Of a stretch of DNA of 64,000 nt, positions 10,921-21,597 are shown in pieces. Every line of letters begins with the position of its first letter. Positions within the stretch are counted from its first letter, which is position 1. Made by a program: the position numbers and the translations under genes. The DNA is from Oreohelix idahoensis (taxonomy: Eukaryota; Mollusca; Gastropoda; Stylommatophora; Oreohelicidae), in assembly GCA_024509875.1 (NCBI GenBank), contig JAMPIV010018785.1:620001-684000 (forward strand), read 5' to 3'. The notes beneath the pieces are model-generated. The model searched no databases and was not told the DNA's origin. It saw only the letters and a list, made by a program, of their open reading frames with translations.

Positions 10921-11930
10921 AGTACCAATTCCTGCCACTCCCACTGTCTGAATAGCGGGTATTCCAGTAAATACTCTCCTGTGGGCTTCCAAGGTACAAA
11001 AGACCACTTGGTCTTGGTTCCCGTTCTCAAGAACTCAAGATGGGGCTCTATGTCATAAGTCAGCCGTGAGCTCTGCTCACCATGGCTTCTCAAGGTAATC
11101 GAAATGTACTAAAATGTCTTCATTACCTTATTCAGAATCCTTTATCACACAAAACCCTACACTGCCATTCCCGGCATACAGAATTCTCTTGGGGAAGGAA
11201 AGATGACATCCCAGTCATACAAACAACTTCAAGCTCCCCGAAAAGATGGCTAGGAAAAACTTATCGGACCTCCCTCCGATCACAACGCCCAGGGCACACT
11301 GAAGAAGACGGAAGTTTCCCAGTCTCGCGCCCAAAACCTGCGCATGCCCAGAATGGCACAGACCTGAGCGAAACTTAAGACAAGACGAACAGTCAGCATA
11401 AGACAAGGGAAGATAACCAGGAATCAAACCTGTCACTAACGTAAATCCCCAGTTCCCTTTTTTTAGCCTGTCAAAATAATTAACAGGTTGATGTCTTTAA
11501 ATATATATACAAAATAGACAGCAACAGCCATGTTGGTCTCTGGAGTTTCTGAAGAGACAAAGAAATTATAGGACTACTTCTCCCTAAAACATTTCATACG
11601 AGGCGACCACTATGAGGCAATATATTACCTCATCATGTTAAACAGATTGCTACATAAATAGAACAATAGACAAAGAAATATGTATTATGTGTAGATAAGC
11701 TAAAGGACAGTGGGGTTAGAAACAAAATGCAAGGAAATAGAAGACATGTAAATAAAACACAATAGAAGAGATAAACACGACGAAATAAAAACAATTTGAC
11801 AAGTACGAGAACGCTTACCCACAGAGGAGACTATATCAAGAACGATGAAAACTTGCGTAATGAGAAAGATACTTTAAAAAGATGGGCAGAATGTTTAGAT
11901 GAATTTTAGAAGACAAAAGACCATCAAACT
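10916..11930. other. Unassigned intergenic or intronic DNA
   Basis: No ORF with recognisable protein, no RNA gene and no terminal repeats seen. An open stretch at 11082-11378 has no supporting motif. Confidence 0.4.
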
Positions 11931-11949
11931 ATAGATATTATATAAGGCC

Positions 11950-12700
11950 CAAACATTCTCAGATCAGAAGTAGAGGAAGCAATAAGTTTGATGAGAAAAA
12001 GAATTCAGCAAGCATAGGCAACATACAAATAGAAATTATCGAAGCCCTAAAGGGCATTCGCGAAAATAGAATTTCGGATCAATACAACTATATATGTAAT
12101 TCGGGATTCATACCACATGACCTGAAGACATCAATCTTTGTAACGTTCCCCAAAAAACCTAATGCAACGGAATGTTCACTCTTAAAACAATCACCCTGAT
12201 GAATCACACAATTAAAATATTACTCAACATCATATAAAAGAGATTAAAAAGTAAGTTTCAGAAGTATCAATTCTTTTTTCGACAGAAGTGTGGAACACGA
12301 GAAGCAATTTATTGTACAATAATACTAACAGAAAAACATAGTGAGGATTAAATAAAATATTAATAAGTGTTTCATAGATTACAAGAAGACTTTTGACAGA
12401 GTCCATCATGATAAACTAATTTAATATCGTGAAGAAATGGATATTGACGGAAAAGACATAAGAATACCCTGCAACCTATACTGAGAACAAACATCGACAG
12501 TAAGATCTGGCAGGACTTATTCACTATATAAAGATATAAAAAGGGTCGTGAGACAACAGCATGCATACTCCCCTTGCCTAGTGAGACAAGGATGTATACG
12601 ATCTCTTCGCCTATTTAATATCTACACAAACACATTTTCAGAGACAGGAAATGTCATGCCTTAGATATGCAGATAACAGTTTGTTAGCTAAAAGTGAACA
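11950..12700 (+). pseudogene. Degenerate non-LTR reverse transcriptase
   Basis: Scattered over three frames with many stops are RT signatures in the right order: a FVTFPKKPNATEC-like segment near 12140, FIDYKKTFDRVHHDKL near 12375-12420, VRQGCIRSLRLFNIYT near 12580-12630, and LRYADNS near 12660-12680, where the second Asp of YADD is Asn. This is an old dead LINE copy. Confidence 0.75.
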
Positions 12701-12825
12701 TGTATTACAAGAACTAGTGAAGCTAGTCAACAGTAGAATCGCCGGAAGAAAGGTTTAAAATGGAGCGCCAACTGTGAATGAAGGCTAAAAAGATTGACGT
12801 TTATATTTTCACTACCATCATGTAT

Positions 12826-13040
12826 TCTGGGAACCGCGGTAGCGCAATGGTGAGTGCACTGGCTTCCTGGCTCGGTGGTCCATGGTTCGATCCCCAGTTG
12901 AGGTGGGATTTTTTAGACCGCAAACAGCTCCGGGGTCGACCCAGCCTCATGAATTGGGTACCAGAGCAACTCTGTGAAGGTTAAGGCGGCCGGCGTGATG
13001 CTGACCACATCACCCCTAGTGTGCCGATGATCAAGAAAAT
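12826..13040 (+). mobile_element. tRNA-derived SINE, type A
   Basis: The head has a Pol III A box (GGTAGCGCAATGG) and a canonical B box (GGTTCGATCCC near 12893-12903) at tRNA-like spacing. The body contains GACCCAGC (12938-12945) then GGGTACC (12956-12962), a pair also seen in the SINE B copies. It is not a functional tRNA because the stems do not pair. The 3' end is uncertain because there is no clear poly-A tail or target duplication. Confidence 0.7.
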
Positions 13041-13235
13041 ATGGGCATAACACTATATTCCAAATATTCCTCAATGGGCGTTTAACATGATCCTTTACCT
13101 GTTTTTTTTAATCATGTATTTTCGTCCGTCTCGTCTCTCGCCTTGCCTCTCATATTCTCTCTGTTACATCTCTCATCCTCTATTTTTCGTACATCTAATT
13201 TATCTGCCTTATTTTTACCTTTGTATGTCTTTCAG

Positions 13236-13394
13236 GTCCTTCAAGGTGGGGTGAGATTTCAGAATGCTGTGATGGACAGAGACAGTCACCCATAAACTTG
13301 ATGAGCAACTCCCCGTCACTCTGTGGGAAAAACAAAGGAACATCCTTCATCTACAACAGCACGAGGAACATACCAGGGAGAATTTACAACAATG
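13236..13394 (+). CDS. Alpha-carbonic anhydrase, internal exon 1 of 4 visible
   Basis: Alpha-carbonic anhydrases interconvert CO2 and bicarbonate at a zinc centre. This exon encodes GPSRWGEISECCDGQRQSP followed by INL, the family's conserved N-terminal block, and ends in NNG, which continues as NNGH in the next exon (His64, the proton shuttle in human CA2 numbering). It follows a pyrimidine-rich acceptor (TGTCTTTCAG) and ends at GTAATA; both junctions are phase 1. Extra Cys residues suggest an extracellular disulfide-bonded form, which is inference. No upstream exon with a signal peptide was found. Confidence 0.9.
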
Positions 13395-14630
13395 GTAATA
13401 GAACTTTTCTTCCTAACAAATTTAAAATATATGCTACCGTAACCAGAAATTTCCCAGCATAAACAAATAATTTGTCATTACATAATCAGATATTTCCCTA
13501 GCAGTTTAGGCAACCCACGCGCTGCATTCCTTTTGCGAAATCAAGTCTCCCCAAGCATTATGTCTCCCTTGGCATAATTAGTTTTTGCTGGCACAGTCCT
13601 GGCATAAATAGTCTTTGCATAACCAAAGCCTCTTCTCGCATAAAAAAGCCTTCTTTCAATATAAACAGTATATTCTAGCATATACTAAGTCTTTTCTAAC
13701 ATAAATAAAGTATGCTCTAGCACAAGGTTCCTCAACCGGGGTTAGGCGACACCTTAAGGTTCTGCGAGAGGTCTCTAGAGGCCCCAGTACCAATCGGGAT
13801 TGAAAAAATGTACATGTTGTTATTTTTTTTTAACTTTGCGGGCCGGGCGATGTTAGCGGACCCAGTAGTGTGCTGAGACGGAGCAGACTATAGTTTTATT
13901 CCTATTGCTGTCTCCTATCATTTTTAGTAGCTGGACTATTCAAAATGGTCAATAAATTTTCATTTTGTACATAACATAATTAACATGAATTTACAACCTT
14001 TAGATAAATCTACTGAGCCTACCTTAGAGAAATTAAATCCCATTTTGGTTTAAGCCAGTTATTTAAGAGAAATTTAATACTTTTTACCTTATGAATTTTT
14101 TTAATCTGTGAAAAAGAAAGAAAGATTAATTTCAAGAAAGATAATTTAAGCTTAGCTACCTACCCTTTTTAAATAGGGTTGGCTAAAATATTATTTTAGT
14201 TTTAAATGTGGAACAGAGATGGTCTCTGAGTTCTTGCAACAGTCCTTTGAATTTCATCCGCACTTATAACCCATTTCTCATGCCCCATACAAATTATCTC
14301 ATGTTTCTGGTAACATTTAGCTTATTTGCCTATTCCTTTATATTTCTGGCGTGCAAAGGAATGTGTGTTGCTTGGGCGTGAATTCCAGTGTTATACCACT
14401 TACCAAGACCCTGAAGCATTTCCACGAGGTGCATCCTAGAAAAAGGCAATCTCTGATATCTCGAGTTGCCTGACCAATGCTCAGAGATAGACTAGCCGCA
14501 CCTCAGTGACCAATACCATGATCCCACTGTGATGCAACGTGTTGAGAACCCTGCATCGTGTACTAGGCTTGATGGAAATCACATGAGCTTCAGATTCGAC
14601 TTCGGCTTTTACCCAATCTATTGCATGCCA
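13395..14630. other. Carbonic anhydrase intron, unassigned part
   Basis: AT-rich with no gene seen. A hAT-like end (AAGGTTCCTCAACCGGGG near 13725) has no credible partner or target duplication. Confidence 0.5.
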
Positions 14631-14639
14631 CAGTCACAA

Positions 14640-15060
14640 TGTAAGCCGTGGCAATGACTACTGCCCATAAGAACCAACTTCACACCTCATAAATCAGGTA
14701 TTTGAGGAAGATAGCCCACGTGACAGAAGGGACTGAGTTCTCAACTGGACGATACGTCATGGCCTCGAAACTCAGTCCCTGCTGACCCGAGTAGAACAGT
14801 TCCAGTTGGGATGGTTTGTTCATGTTTGCAGAATGAGAGAAGGCCGGCTACCACGACAAACAAGGGAAAGCAAGAGCCAGGAATCCAGACCTCTGGGACG
14901 ACCAAGAGTTCGCTGGGAAGACAACATCAGACAATCTATGAAGGACCGAAGACTGGACTGAAGCAATTCAATAGGAAGCCAGCGGACAGGATAGCATGGC
15001 GCTGTCTCTGACCAACCTGTACACCCCAAGGTAGAAGAGGAACGATTCAGTATGTAGATT
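14640..15060 (+). pseudogene. LINE C-terminal remnant in intron
   Basis: Frameshifted translation gives WFVHVCRMREGRLPRQ, then RPRVRWEDNIRQSMKDRR near 14905-14955. This is the conserved tail after the RT domain of endonuclease-type LINEs. It is closely related to the copy at 32725-33265 (LPRQ, RWEDNIR and SMKDR shared). Confidence 0.7.
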
Positions 15061-15303
15061 ACATGCAGGAGGATCCCTTAATGAATAGATGACATGTGAG
15101 GGAACAATTTGCAGAATGGCAGAATGACCAGAAGAAAACTCTAGATCTACAATGTTGATAATGCCGTGAAAACGAACCTGGCAATCGTTGCGAAAGAACA
15201 AGCTCAGTAGCCCTAGTTGAACATCATCATCATCATCATCTAATTCTCGTATTATGTAACAGAGTCAGAGATAGTCTTATTGCGTAACTTTTTCATACCA
15301 TAG

Positions 15304-15464
15304 GCCATGATCCAACCATATCCTTTGATGCCAGGAACACGGCCTATTTGTTTAACGCCCCTTATACAAATGCGGCCTACATTGTGGACAACATCCATCT
15401 TCACTTCTGCACGGACACCAAGGGTTCAGAACATGCAATAGATGGAAATTTCCACCAGGGAGAG
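15304..15464 (+). CDS. Alpha-carbonic anhydrase, internal exon 2
   Basis: The first codon is completed by the last base of the previous exon, giving GHDPTISF. The exon encodes VDNIHLHFCTDTKGSEHAID: the two His of I-H-L-H are the zinc ligands equivalent to His94 and His96, and GSEH holds the Glu106 equivalent. The human enzyme has HFHWG here; Phe replaces Trp and Cys replaces Gly. The exon ends GGAGAG|GTAAGT, phase 0. Total length with the carried base is 54 codons, so the frame is intact. Confidence 0.92.
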
Positions 15465-15506
15465 GTAAGTTAATATTACGTATACATACTACCAATTACC
15501 CATCCA

Positions 15507-15647
<141 letters not shown>

Positions 15648-15835
15648 GTCTATCCATTCTTTCGTCTGTCCGTTTATCCGTTTGTCTGTCTGTATCTCTG
15701 CCTGCCTTCCGCCAGTCTGTCTGTCAGTTTGTCTGTCTGCTTGCCTGTCATTTTGTCTCTCTGTTTGCCTATCTGTATATCTATCTCTCTGCCTGCCTGC
15801 CTATCTGGCTGCCTGTCTGTCTGTCGGCTTACCTA

Positions 15836-16180
15836 TTGTTAACGCTGAAAAGCGGTTTAATTATAAATCACTGGAAACCACCACTGATAAGAAGAAGTCG
15901 CAGTCACCACTGTGGCAATGGTTTTTTTCTTTGTAGACAGTATCCGTCCGCAAAATGTTAACTATGATGAATGTTACCTCTGTAATGTTATAATGGAATA
16001 TAACTTGGACTGACACTCAGGACAGTACATACGCGAATGAAATAACTTGACAGAAGTCTGGGTCACAGTTCCATACATATAATCTCAACAGCATAGTCCT
16101 GGACATCAGCAACAATAGTACAAATACTTGCATGGTTAGAATATGTAATACAGTCATCCTTACGTACTGGTAACAACTGC
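15836..16180. other. Carbonic anhydrase intron, nothing identified
   Basis: No ORF, repeat unit or RNA gene recognised. Confidence 0.5.
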
Positions 16181-16184
16181 ATTC

Positions 16185-16640
16185 AATGTAAGTGCGGCAT
16201 TCACTCCTCGCACATAAATCTCTATATGGTCTGTATACAATGTAAGTGCGGCATCCACACCTCGCACATATATCTCCGTGGTCCTACTTTCAATGTAAGT
16301 GCGGAATTCACTCCTCGCACATATATCTCTATCCAAGTTCCTCCAGAACTTAACAGCGCGGGAAAACCACAACGCGCTTACGTAGACCTCCTATTGGCGC
16401 GGGAAAGCACACAACGCGCATTCAAATAATAGCATATAATGGTCTTACCATAGACTTCCTATTGACACGGGAAAACGACGTGTCTTTTTAATCCAAAGTG
16501 CGGTATTCACTCCTCGCACATATATCTATACCTCTGGTCTAATCACCAGGCATACTAGTTCCTCCTGAACTTTACAGCGCGGGAAAACCCACAACGCGCT
16601 CATAAATAATATTATATAAAGGCCTTGTAAATACACCTTA
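16185..16640. repeat. Irregular tandem array with GTGCGG...CTCGCAC and GCGCGGGAAA units
   Basis: The unit AGTGCGGNATTCACTCCTCG starts near 16190, 16244, 16297 and 16497, about 53 bp apart for the first three. A second motif (CAGCGCGGGAAAACC...ACAACGCGC) occurs near 16350 and 16575, with a variant near 16398. Each first unit can pair GTGCG with CGCAC. No known element identified. Confidence 0.7.
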
Positions 16641-17229
16641 CGCGGTACATCATCGCGTCACATTCAATATATTATAATCAAAATCACATACACTATTCAC
16701 ATACTCTAGAAAACACTGACCGTCTCCCTCGACGGATGGCCACAGACTCTCTTTTAACAACTCAGTATTCTTCTCTGACACGTATGCTAACTTCATTCAC
16801 TTCGCATGCTTTTTTCATGTCCTGTAAACCTCAATTCACACATGAACGCCTCTGAGTATTCTTCAACCATACTCTACGTGCTTCTAACAGTGAGCTTTTA
16901 AATGTCACATTCCAAGCTTGCATACTTTAATAAAAATACACTCTAAACAGAGTTACTCCTTTCTTCTCCCCACACACATGCATATACACGTCATGTATCT
17001 CATGACCTTAACCTACTTACTAACAAACTTCAGGACCGTACACAAAAATCCTTAACACCTAACTCTAGCATAGAATATGACTTAACACCTATGTGTTTGT
17101 CTGTGTGTTTGTATGTCTGACTGTGTGTGCATGTATGCGAATACTTGTTTACTACCTTGTCTGTATTAAAAATATCATGCGTACATCCAAATGTATCACC
17201 GACTTTTGACCACGTCCTATCTTTCACAG

Positions 17230-17322
17230 ATCCACATTGTCCACTACAAGGCTAGCTATGGGTCACTAGCCAACGCTGTTATGAACGAAGATGGAATAGT
17301 TGTTATTGGCATCATGCTGCAG
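17230..17322 (+). CDS. Alpha-carbonic anhydrase, internal exon 3
   Basis: Thirty-one codons in phase 0 at both ends, with acceptor CTTTCACAG and donor CAG|GTACTG. It encodes IHIVHYKASYGSLA...DGIVVIGIMLQ. The first His is the third zinc ligand (His119 equivalent), and the preceding exon ends in Glu (Glu117 equivalent). DGIVVIGI corresponds to the hydrophobic CO2-pocket strand (DGLAVLGI in human CA2). With exon 2 all three zinc ligands are present. Confidence 0.92.
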
Positions 17323-17389
17323 GTACTGTAGTTTGACCACTGATATCGTTCTTGGTGGAAAGGGCACTGTTTGAGTGGTAAAAGGTAAA

Positions 17390-17635
17390 GGTAGACATAT
17401 AGAAGATACTGCCGTAGAAGAGGGAAGTGTTAGAGACTTTAATACTATGCCCAGCTTGTTTATGAGGTGGGGTGACTAGTTACCGTTCTCGATGCCTTCT
17501 GCCTTCCGTAACTCAAGAGCAGAGCCAGGTAACCATTTACAGCTGGGTAGACTGGATCATGAAGCTTCTAGGTTTCGATCCTGGGATCAGGTAACCTTGC
17601 CGCGATTGCTTAGCCAATCGGACACTGTATAAGTG
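17390..17635 (-). mobile_element. tRNA-derived SINE, type C
   Basis: Read on the minus strand: an A-box-like TGGCTAAGCAATCG, a B-box-like GGATCGAAACC, then CCAGTCTACCCAGCTGTAAA and CTCTGCTCTTGAGTTA. The last two blocks recur at 35005-35150. Its centre (CCCAGCTGTAAATGGTTACC) resembles the centre of SINE types A and B. Ends are approximate. Confidence 0.65.
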
Positions 17636-17820
17636 GTAGTAGACATAAATGAATCATGGGCAGTGCTTAAACCTATGCCTTAATCTACTGTGAGTTTAGT
17701 AGCCGATGAAATGGTTACTTGATGATTTTAATTTGTTGTAACCTAAAAGGTATTTCGACGGTGATAGTTTGGTCGTTTGAATTGGAAGCAACTTTTGGTT
17801 AACAGTGTTGTTACTGTTGC

Positions 17821-17842
17821 TTTTTTTTTTTTTTTTTTTTTT
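17821..17842. repeat. Poly-T tract
   Basis: 22 consecutive T; possibly the tail of a minus-strand retroposon, but no body is identified next to it. Confidence 0.7.
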
Positions 17843-17984
17843 GAAAACGCAGGTGATTTAATAGTGTCTGTCTAGTACAGCTGTGGCTTCTTTTGTAATG
17901 GTTGTGTCCAGTAAAATGAAATTCCAATAATGTAGACATCTTATAATTAGAGCTAACGTATCAGCGTGCTATTGTGCTATTCTT

Positions 17985-18570
17985 TCATTAATTACCCTCC
18001 CGCTCCTCAAGGAACACATGCCATTAACAAACTAATGCCAAATCCTCCTGTCGTGTGCCATCAGTGCAATGTCTTTTCGTGTCTTCCTCACCACTGTCCT
18101 TTTAGTCCCAATGTCTCTTTTCCCTGTGTGGTTCGATCTATCTCTTCGTCTCCTACCCTGGGAAATCCAGAACGAGGACTATGTGGTAATGCTATCAACA
18201 GGTTTCCTCAGTGTGTGTCCTATCCATCGTCTGCGACCTCTTTAGTGTGCGGTACAACAAGGTTTTCTTCGTGGCATATGCTGAATTTAGGTCTCCCTAA
18301 GAAGCATAGACCTTCCACGAACGTATGCCACTTTTTCCTGTCTTGTGTCATCAGCTCAAGGTCTTGCAATGCCTTCTTCATCCAATTATGAATGTTTTCA
18401 GTTCTCTTCTCTGTGTGTTCCTTGGTCTCTCTCTACCCCACTTACACTTTTGGATTCCAGAATAAGGACCGCTCGGTGATGCTATCAACATGTTTCCTCA
18501 GAGTGTGGCCTATCCATCTCCAGCGTGTTCTCCTCATCAGTTTTTCCACTGACACTTATCTAGTTTTTGT
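17985..18570 (-). pseudogene. Two tandem copies of a LINE C-terminal segment
   Basis: Minus-strand reading gives RRTRWRWIGHTLRKHVDSIT near 18560-18480 and then QDRKKWHTFVEGLCFLGRPK near 18350-18285. The same pair repeats, more decayed, near 18240-18150 and 18070-17985 (AHDRRIWH...NGMCSL). This is the conserved end of a LINE ORF2. The head-to-tail duplicate, about 300 bp apart, lies in the intron before exon 4. Confidence 0.7.
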
Positions 18571-18752
18571 AATCAGTTCCACATTAATTCTGAATAAGTT
18601 TTTCAATATAAATAAGTAAAATTTCTTCAGAAATTACGTTGTCGCTGTGATCAATAAATTATATAATTGTTGTCAAATCTTGAACTCAGTCACAAGGCTT
18701 ATGTATTAAATATGCTTATTTATCATTTGATGTTTCCTTTTATTTTCTCCAG

Positions 18753-18837
18753 TCTACACCATCATACAACAGTAATTCGAATCAAGAGATGATCAAGATT
18801 ATTAAAAAAATTGGAGACCTTCAAGGCGTTGGCAAAG
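18753..18837 (+). CDS. Alpha-carbonic anhydrase, internal exon 4 (last visible)
   Basis: Begins after TTTTCTCCAG in phase 0 and ends AAAG|GTAATG in phase 1. It encodes STPSYNSNSNQEMIKIIKKI and GDLQGVGKG, the surface helix following the CO2-pocket strand (human KVVDVLDSIKTKGK region). The next exon should carry the LTTPPC block with the Thr199 equivalent; I searched the rest of the window by eye and did not find it, so the gene is incomplete here. Confidence 0.85.
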
Positions 18838-18944
18838 GTAATGAGTTAAGAAAATATGTTTAATGAACTAGTTGGGGTCGATAAGTGGGGTTTGCCGCGT
18901 GTAGTTTCCGATGATCTCATATAAGACAAAAAAACAATAGGACT

Positions 18945-19375
18945 ACTGATCCCTCTCGCAATGTCTTACATATGAGATTGTGCATCGGCTTGGCAACCTT
19001 ATCATTGTGCATCAGCTTGGCAACCTTATCATTGTGCATCGGCTTTGCAACCTTATCATTGTGCATCGGCTTGGCAACCTTTTCATTGTGCATCGGCTTG
19101 GCAAACTTATCATTGTGCATAGACTTGGCAACCTTATAATTGTGCATCGGCTTGGCAACCTTATCATTGTGCATTGGCTTGGCAACCTTATCATTGTGCA
19201 TCGGCTTAGCAACCTTATCTTTGTGCATCGGCTTGGCAACCTTATCATTGTGCATAGACTTGGCAACCTTATCATGTAAAACAAATGTCTACAGAAACCA
19301 CAGCTGCAAGAGGATGTGCAAGCTTCCTTCATGGGACTAGCTCCAATGGTGGTTCCATGCTCCATGGGAGGCGTA
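18945..19375 (+). repeat. Dispersed repeat D copy expanded into a 27 bp minisatellite
   Basis: About eleven units of TTGTGCATCGGCTTGGCAAC plus CTTATCA (27 bp) span 18976-19275. The flanks match a dispersed repeat found at 33610-33745 and, inverted, near 36661-36830 and 37470-37620 (TTGTGCATGG...GGCAACCTGATATTGTAAAACA...CAGAAACCAC). The array is an internal amplification of that repeat. Because 27 is divisible by 3, both strands stay open (MHNDKVAKP on minus), which is not evidence of coding. Confidence 0.85.
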
Positions 19376-19624
19376 AAGGAAAATGATGATGATTATGATA
19401 ATGAGAGGCGTTTAGTTTGTCTTTCTATTTGTTCCGTTAAATCTAGCTGAAGATGTAACTTTCTGTTCTAATGCACAATGTGTTGCCATGTGTAAGATCT
19501 GACCATGAGTCATTAGGATATTTATAATCCTGGAGAAAATATTCACATAATTTTATGTTCTGTCTCTCTCTCTGTATATAGTTGGACCAACAGAAACAAC
19601 AATCAAAACGTTACAGACATTCAT

Positions 19625-19965
19625 AAAAGGGTGATTGCGTAGAATAGAAAAATTGGCATGGTACGATATGATCACCAATGTAGAACTGATGACGAGAATC
19701 AGACATGTGTCAGTGGAACAAGAGATGAGAAGAAGACGCTGACGATGGATAAGACACACACTGAGGAAACCTGTTGATAACATTACAAGGCAGTCCTTGT
19801 TCTGGAATCCCCGTGGTAGGAGAGGTAGAGGAAGATCGCACAAACGCACGGAGGAGATAATTAGAGAAATAAATTACAGGTATAAAGTAGACATGGACAG
19901 ACCATGAGCAGGTGACATAGAACAGGAGGACTTGGCATGAATTAGATGAAGGCCTTGTGACAAAA
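19625..19965 (+). pseudogene. LINE C-terminal remnant
   Basis: Translation gives RRRRxRWIRHTLRKPVDNIT and then QSLFWNPRGRRGRGRSHKR, the same LINE tail as the minus-strand copies at 17985-18570. The typical final LDEGL stretch follows. One in-frame stop and no RT domain remain. Confidence 0.75.
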
Positions 19966-20876
19966 CGGTTTATGCGTCTTCTTTGGCGCCCTTCTTTCTC
20001 TCTTTAATCGTCCTATTATTTGGGTGCACTTTTCATAACTGTCGTTCTCTCCGGCAGTATCACTTCATTTCTTCATTCATCGTCCTATTATTCGGCAGAT
20101 TTTATGCCCTACATTTTGCCTCGCCGATCCTATACTTGTTTACGTTTCACCAGGTGAACTGTATTATTATCGAGGTTAATTAGACCGGTCAGCGGATAAT
20201 ACGTTTATCACGTAAGCCGTCTAGCCAGCTTTGATAGAGGCGATCGGTGTTTGTACAAGATTGTCGTGCACGATCGATGAAAAGAAAGCCATATTGTCTG
20301 TCTGGGAAAGCCGTCTGAGATGGGCGAGGGCCCAGGTGATAATGAGATAATAGCTTCAGCTGGACCATCCCTGTATCAAGAATATTACCGATAACCTGTC
20401 TGGGGAGATTATGTTGGGGCAGGAATGAGTTCAGAGATTTGTTTATATATATATACACACACTTAGACATATATTTACGTATATAGAGCTAATTCTTAGA
20501 AAAGAATTTCGCTGGATTTACACCAACTGGGGGCTTGAACGGCATAAAACAATTGCTTAATTCTTCATAAAAGGCGGCGGACCTATATAAGTTAACAATT
20601 GCCTGCCAATGCAGCATTGTCCTTGTCTTCGAAAATATCTTATCGAAACGTCTTTGAGATAGAAGCTTCATTATCCTTCTATCTACAACTCTGCCAAGAG
20701 TAATCTTGTGCGAAAGTAGACACCTTTGAAGGCCCATATTAGATACTTTTGAGTTTGGGCCACGGTTGGACAACTACTGCAGAGCTAAGGGGATGTGATA
20801 GGGTGGGCGAAAAATGATGATGCTGTTGTGATTTGTGATCACTTTCTTGCACATCGCACTGATACGGGGTAAATTT
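19966..20876. other. Unassigned DNA left of E2
   Basis: Two minus-strand open stretches (20189-20470, 20489-20773) have no motif I recognise. No RNA gene seen. Confidence 0.4.
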
Positions 20877-21580
20877 TATAATATTCTGTGTTCTCAAGAA
20901 CAGTCCACCAGACGTCCTGTATTACGAGTGCATTAGACTCAATGCTTGAGCACACCTTATTTTATCTTGGCCTGCTGAGTACTCTCCAGGGTTATTCTCA
21001 TATATGCTATTTGATGAATTATAATATATTCGATCTGGCCATTTGCTCCATACTCCCTGGCCCGCACCACAGGTACTCAGTTACTAAGGCTTAACTTCTT
21101 GGCACAGTTCAAACGTTTATTCACACACTACTCCACATTGAATATGGTACGACATCGAAGCTTATCTAAGCACATGTCTCTACTGTCCTTGATTCTGATA
21201 CTCTCAGTTTAATCGAACAGTCAACTTACGTGCACAAGAATTCCACACACTCTGCTTAGACTAAACTGGCATTATACAGTTAATGACTGCATAAGGCAGT
21301 GATGGTAATATATCTTGCAGGTGTAATAATCATATTCCTCAAAAGAACGACATACTCTGAAATCAAGTCCTAACGGACACACTCCATGCATACTGGTCAA
21401 ACGACACAAGCAGAATCCCCGGCTAGAGACGCGTTCGTGTTGCAGATTAACAAGCTACCGTCTGCCACTATTTTGAGCAGAAGTCAAGACGTCACTTCCG
21501 GAAACTAATGACAACCGTCCGTAAACATAAAACCAGGAAGTAATCGTATACAACCAATGTTATGGTATTTAAACATAACA
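20877..21580 (-). repeat. E2 3' LTR (704 bp)
   Basis: On the plus strand it runs from TATAATATTCTG (the other copy has TGTAATATT, so one terminal base has mutated) to AAACATAACA. Borders are where the two copies stop matching. Confidence 0.93.
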
Positions 21581-21597
21581 TTTACTCCCCCCTGCAG
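21581..21597 (-). other. E2 polypurine tract
   Basis: Minus-strand CTGCAGGGGGGAGTAAA directly precedes the LTR start TGTTATG. Confidence 0.75.

Noticed and set aside
12829..12905. Functional tRNA gene
   Set aside because: A and B boxes present, but acceptor and other stems do not pair and it continues into a SINE body.
13720..14556. hAT-like element ending AAGGTTCCTCAACC and GTTGAGAACCCTG
   Set aside because: Ends match poorly, no 8 bp target duplication, and no transposase remnant between.
18976..19275. CRISPR array (regular repeats)
   Set aside because: Contiguous tandem units without spacers in eukaryotic DNA.
18917..19340. Long frames with repeated MHNDKVAKP or similar peptides on both strands
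   Set aside because: The unit is 27 bp, so all frames stay open; this is a minisatellite, not a repeat protein.
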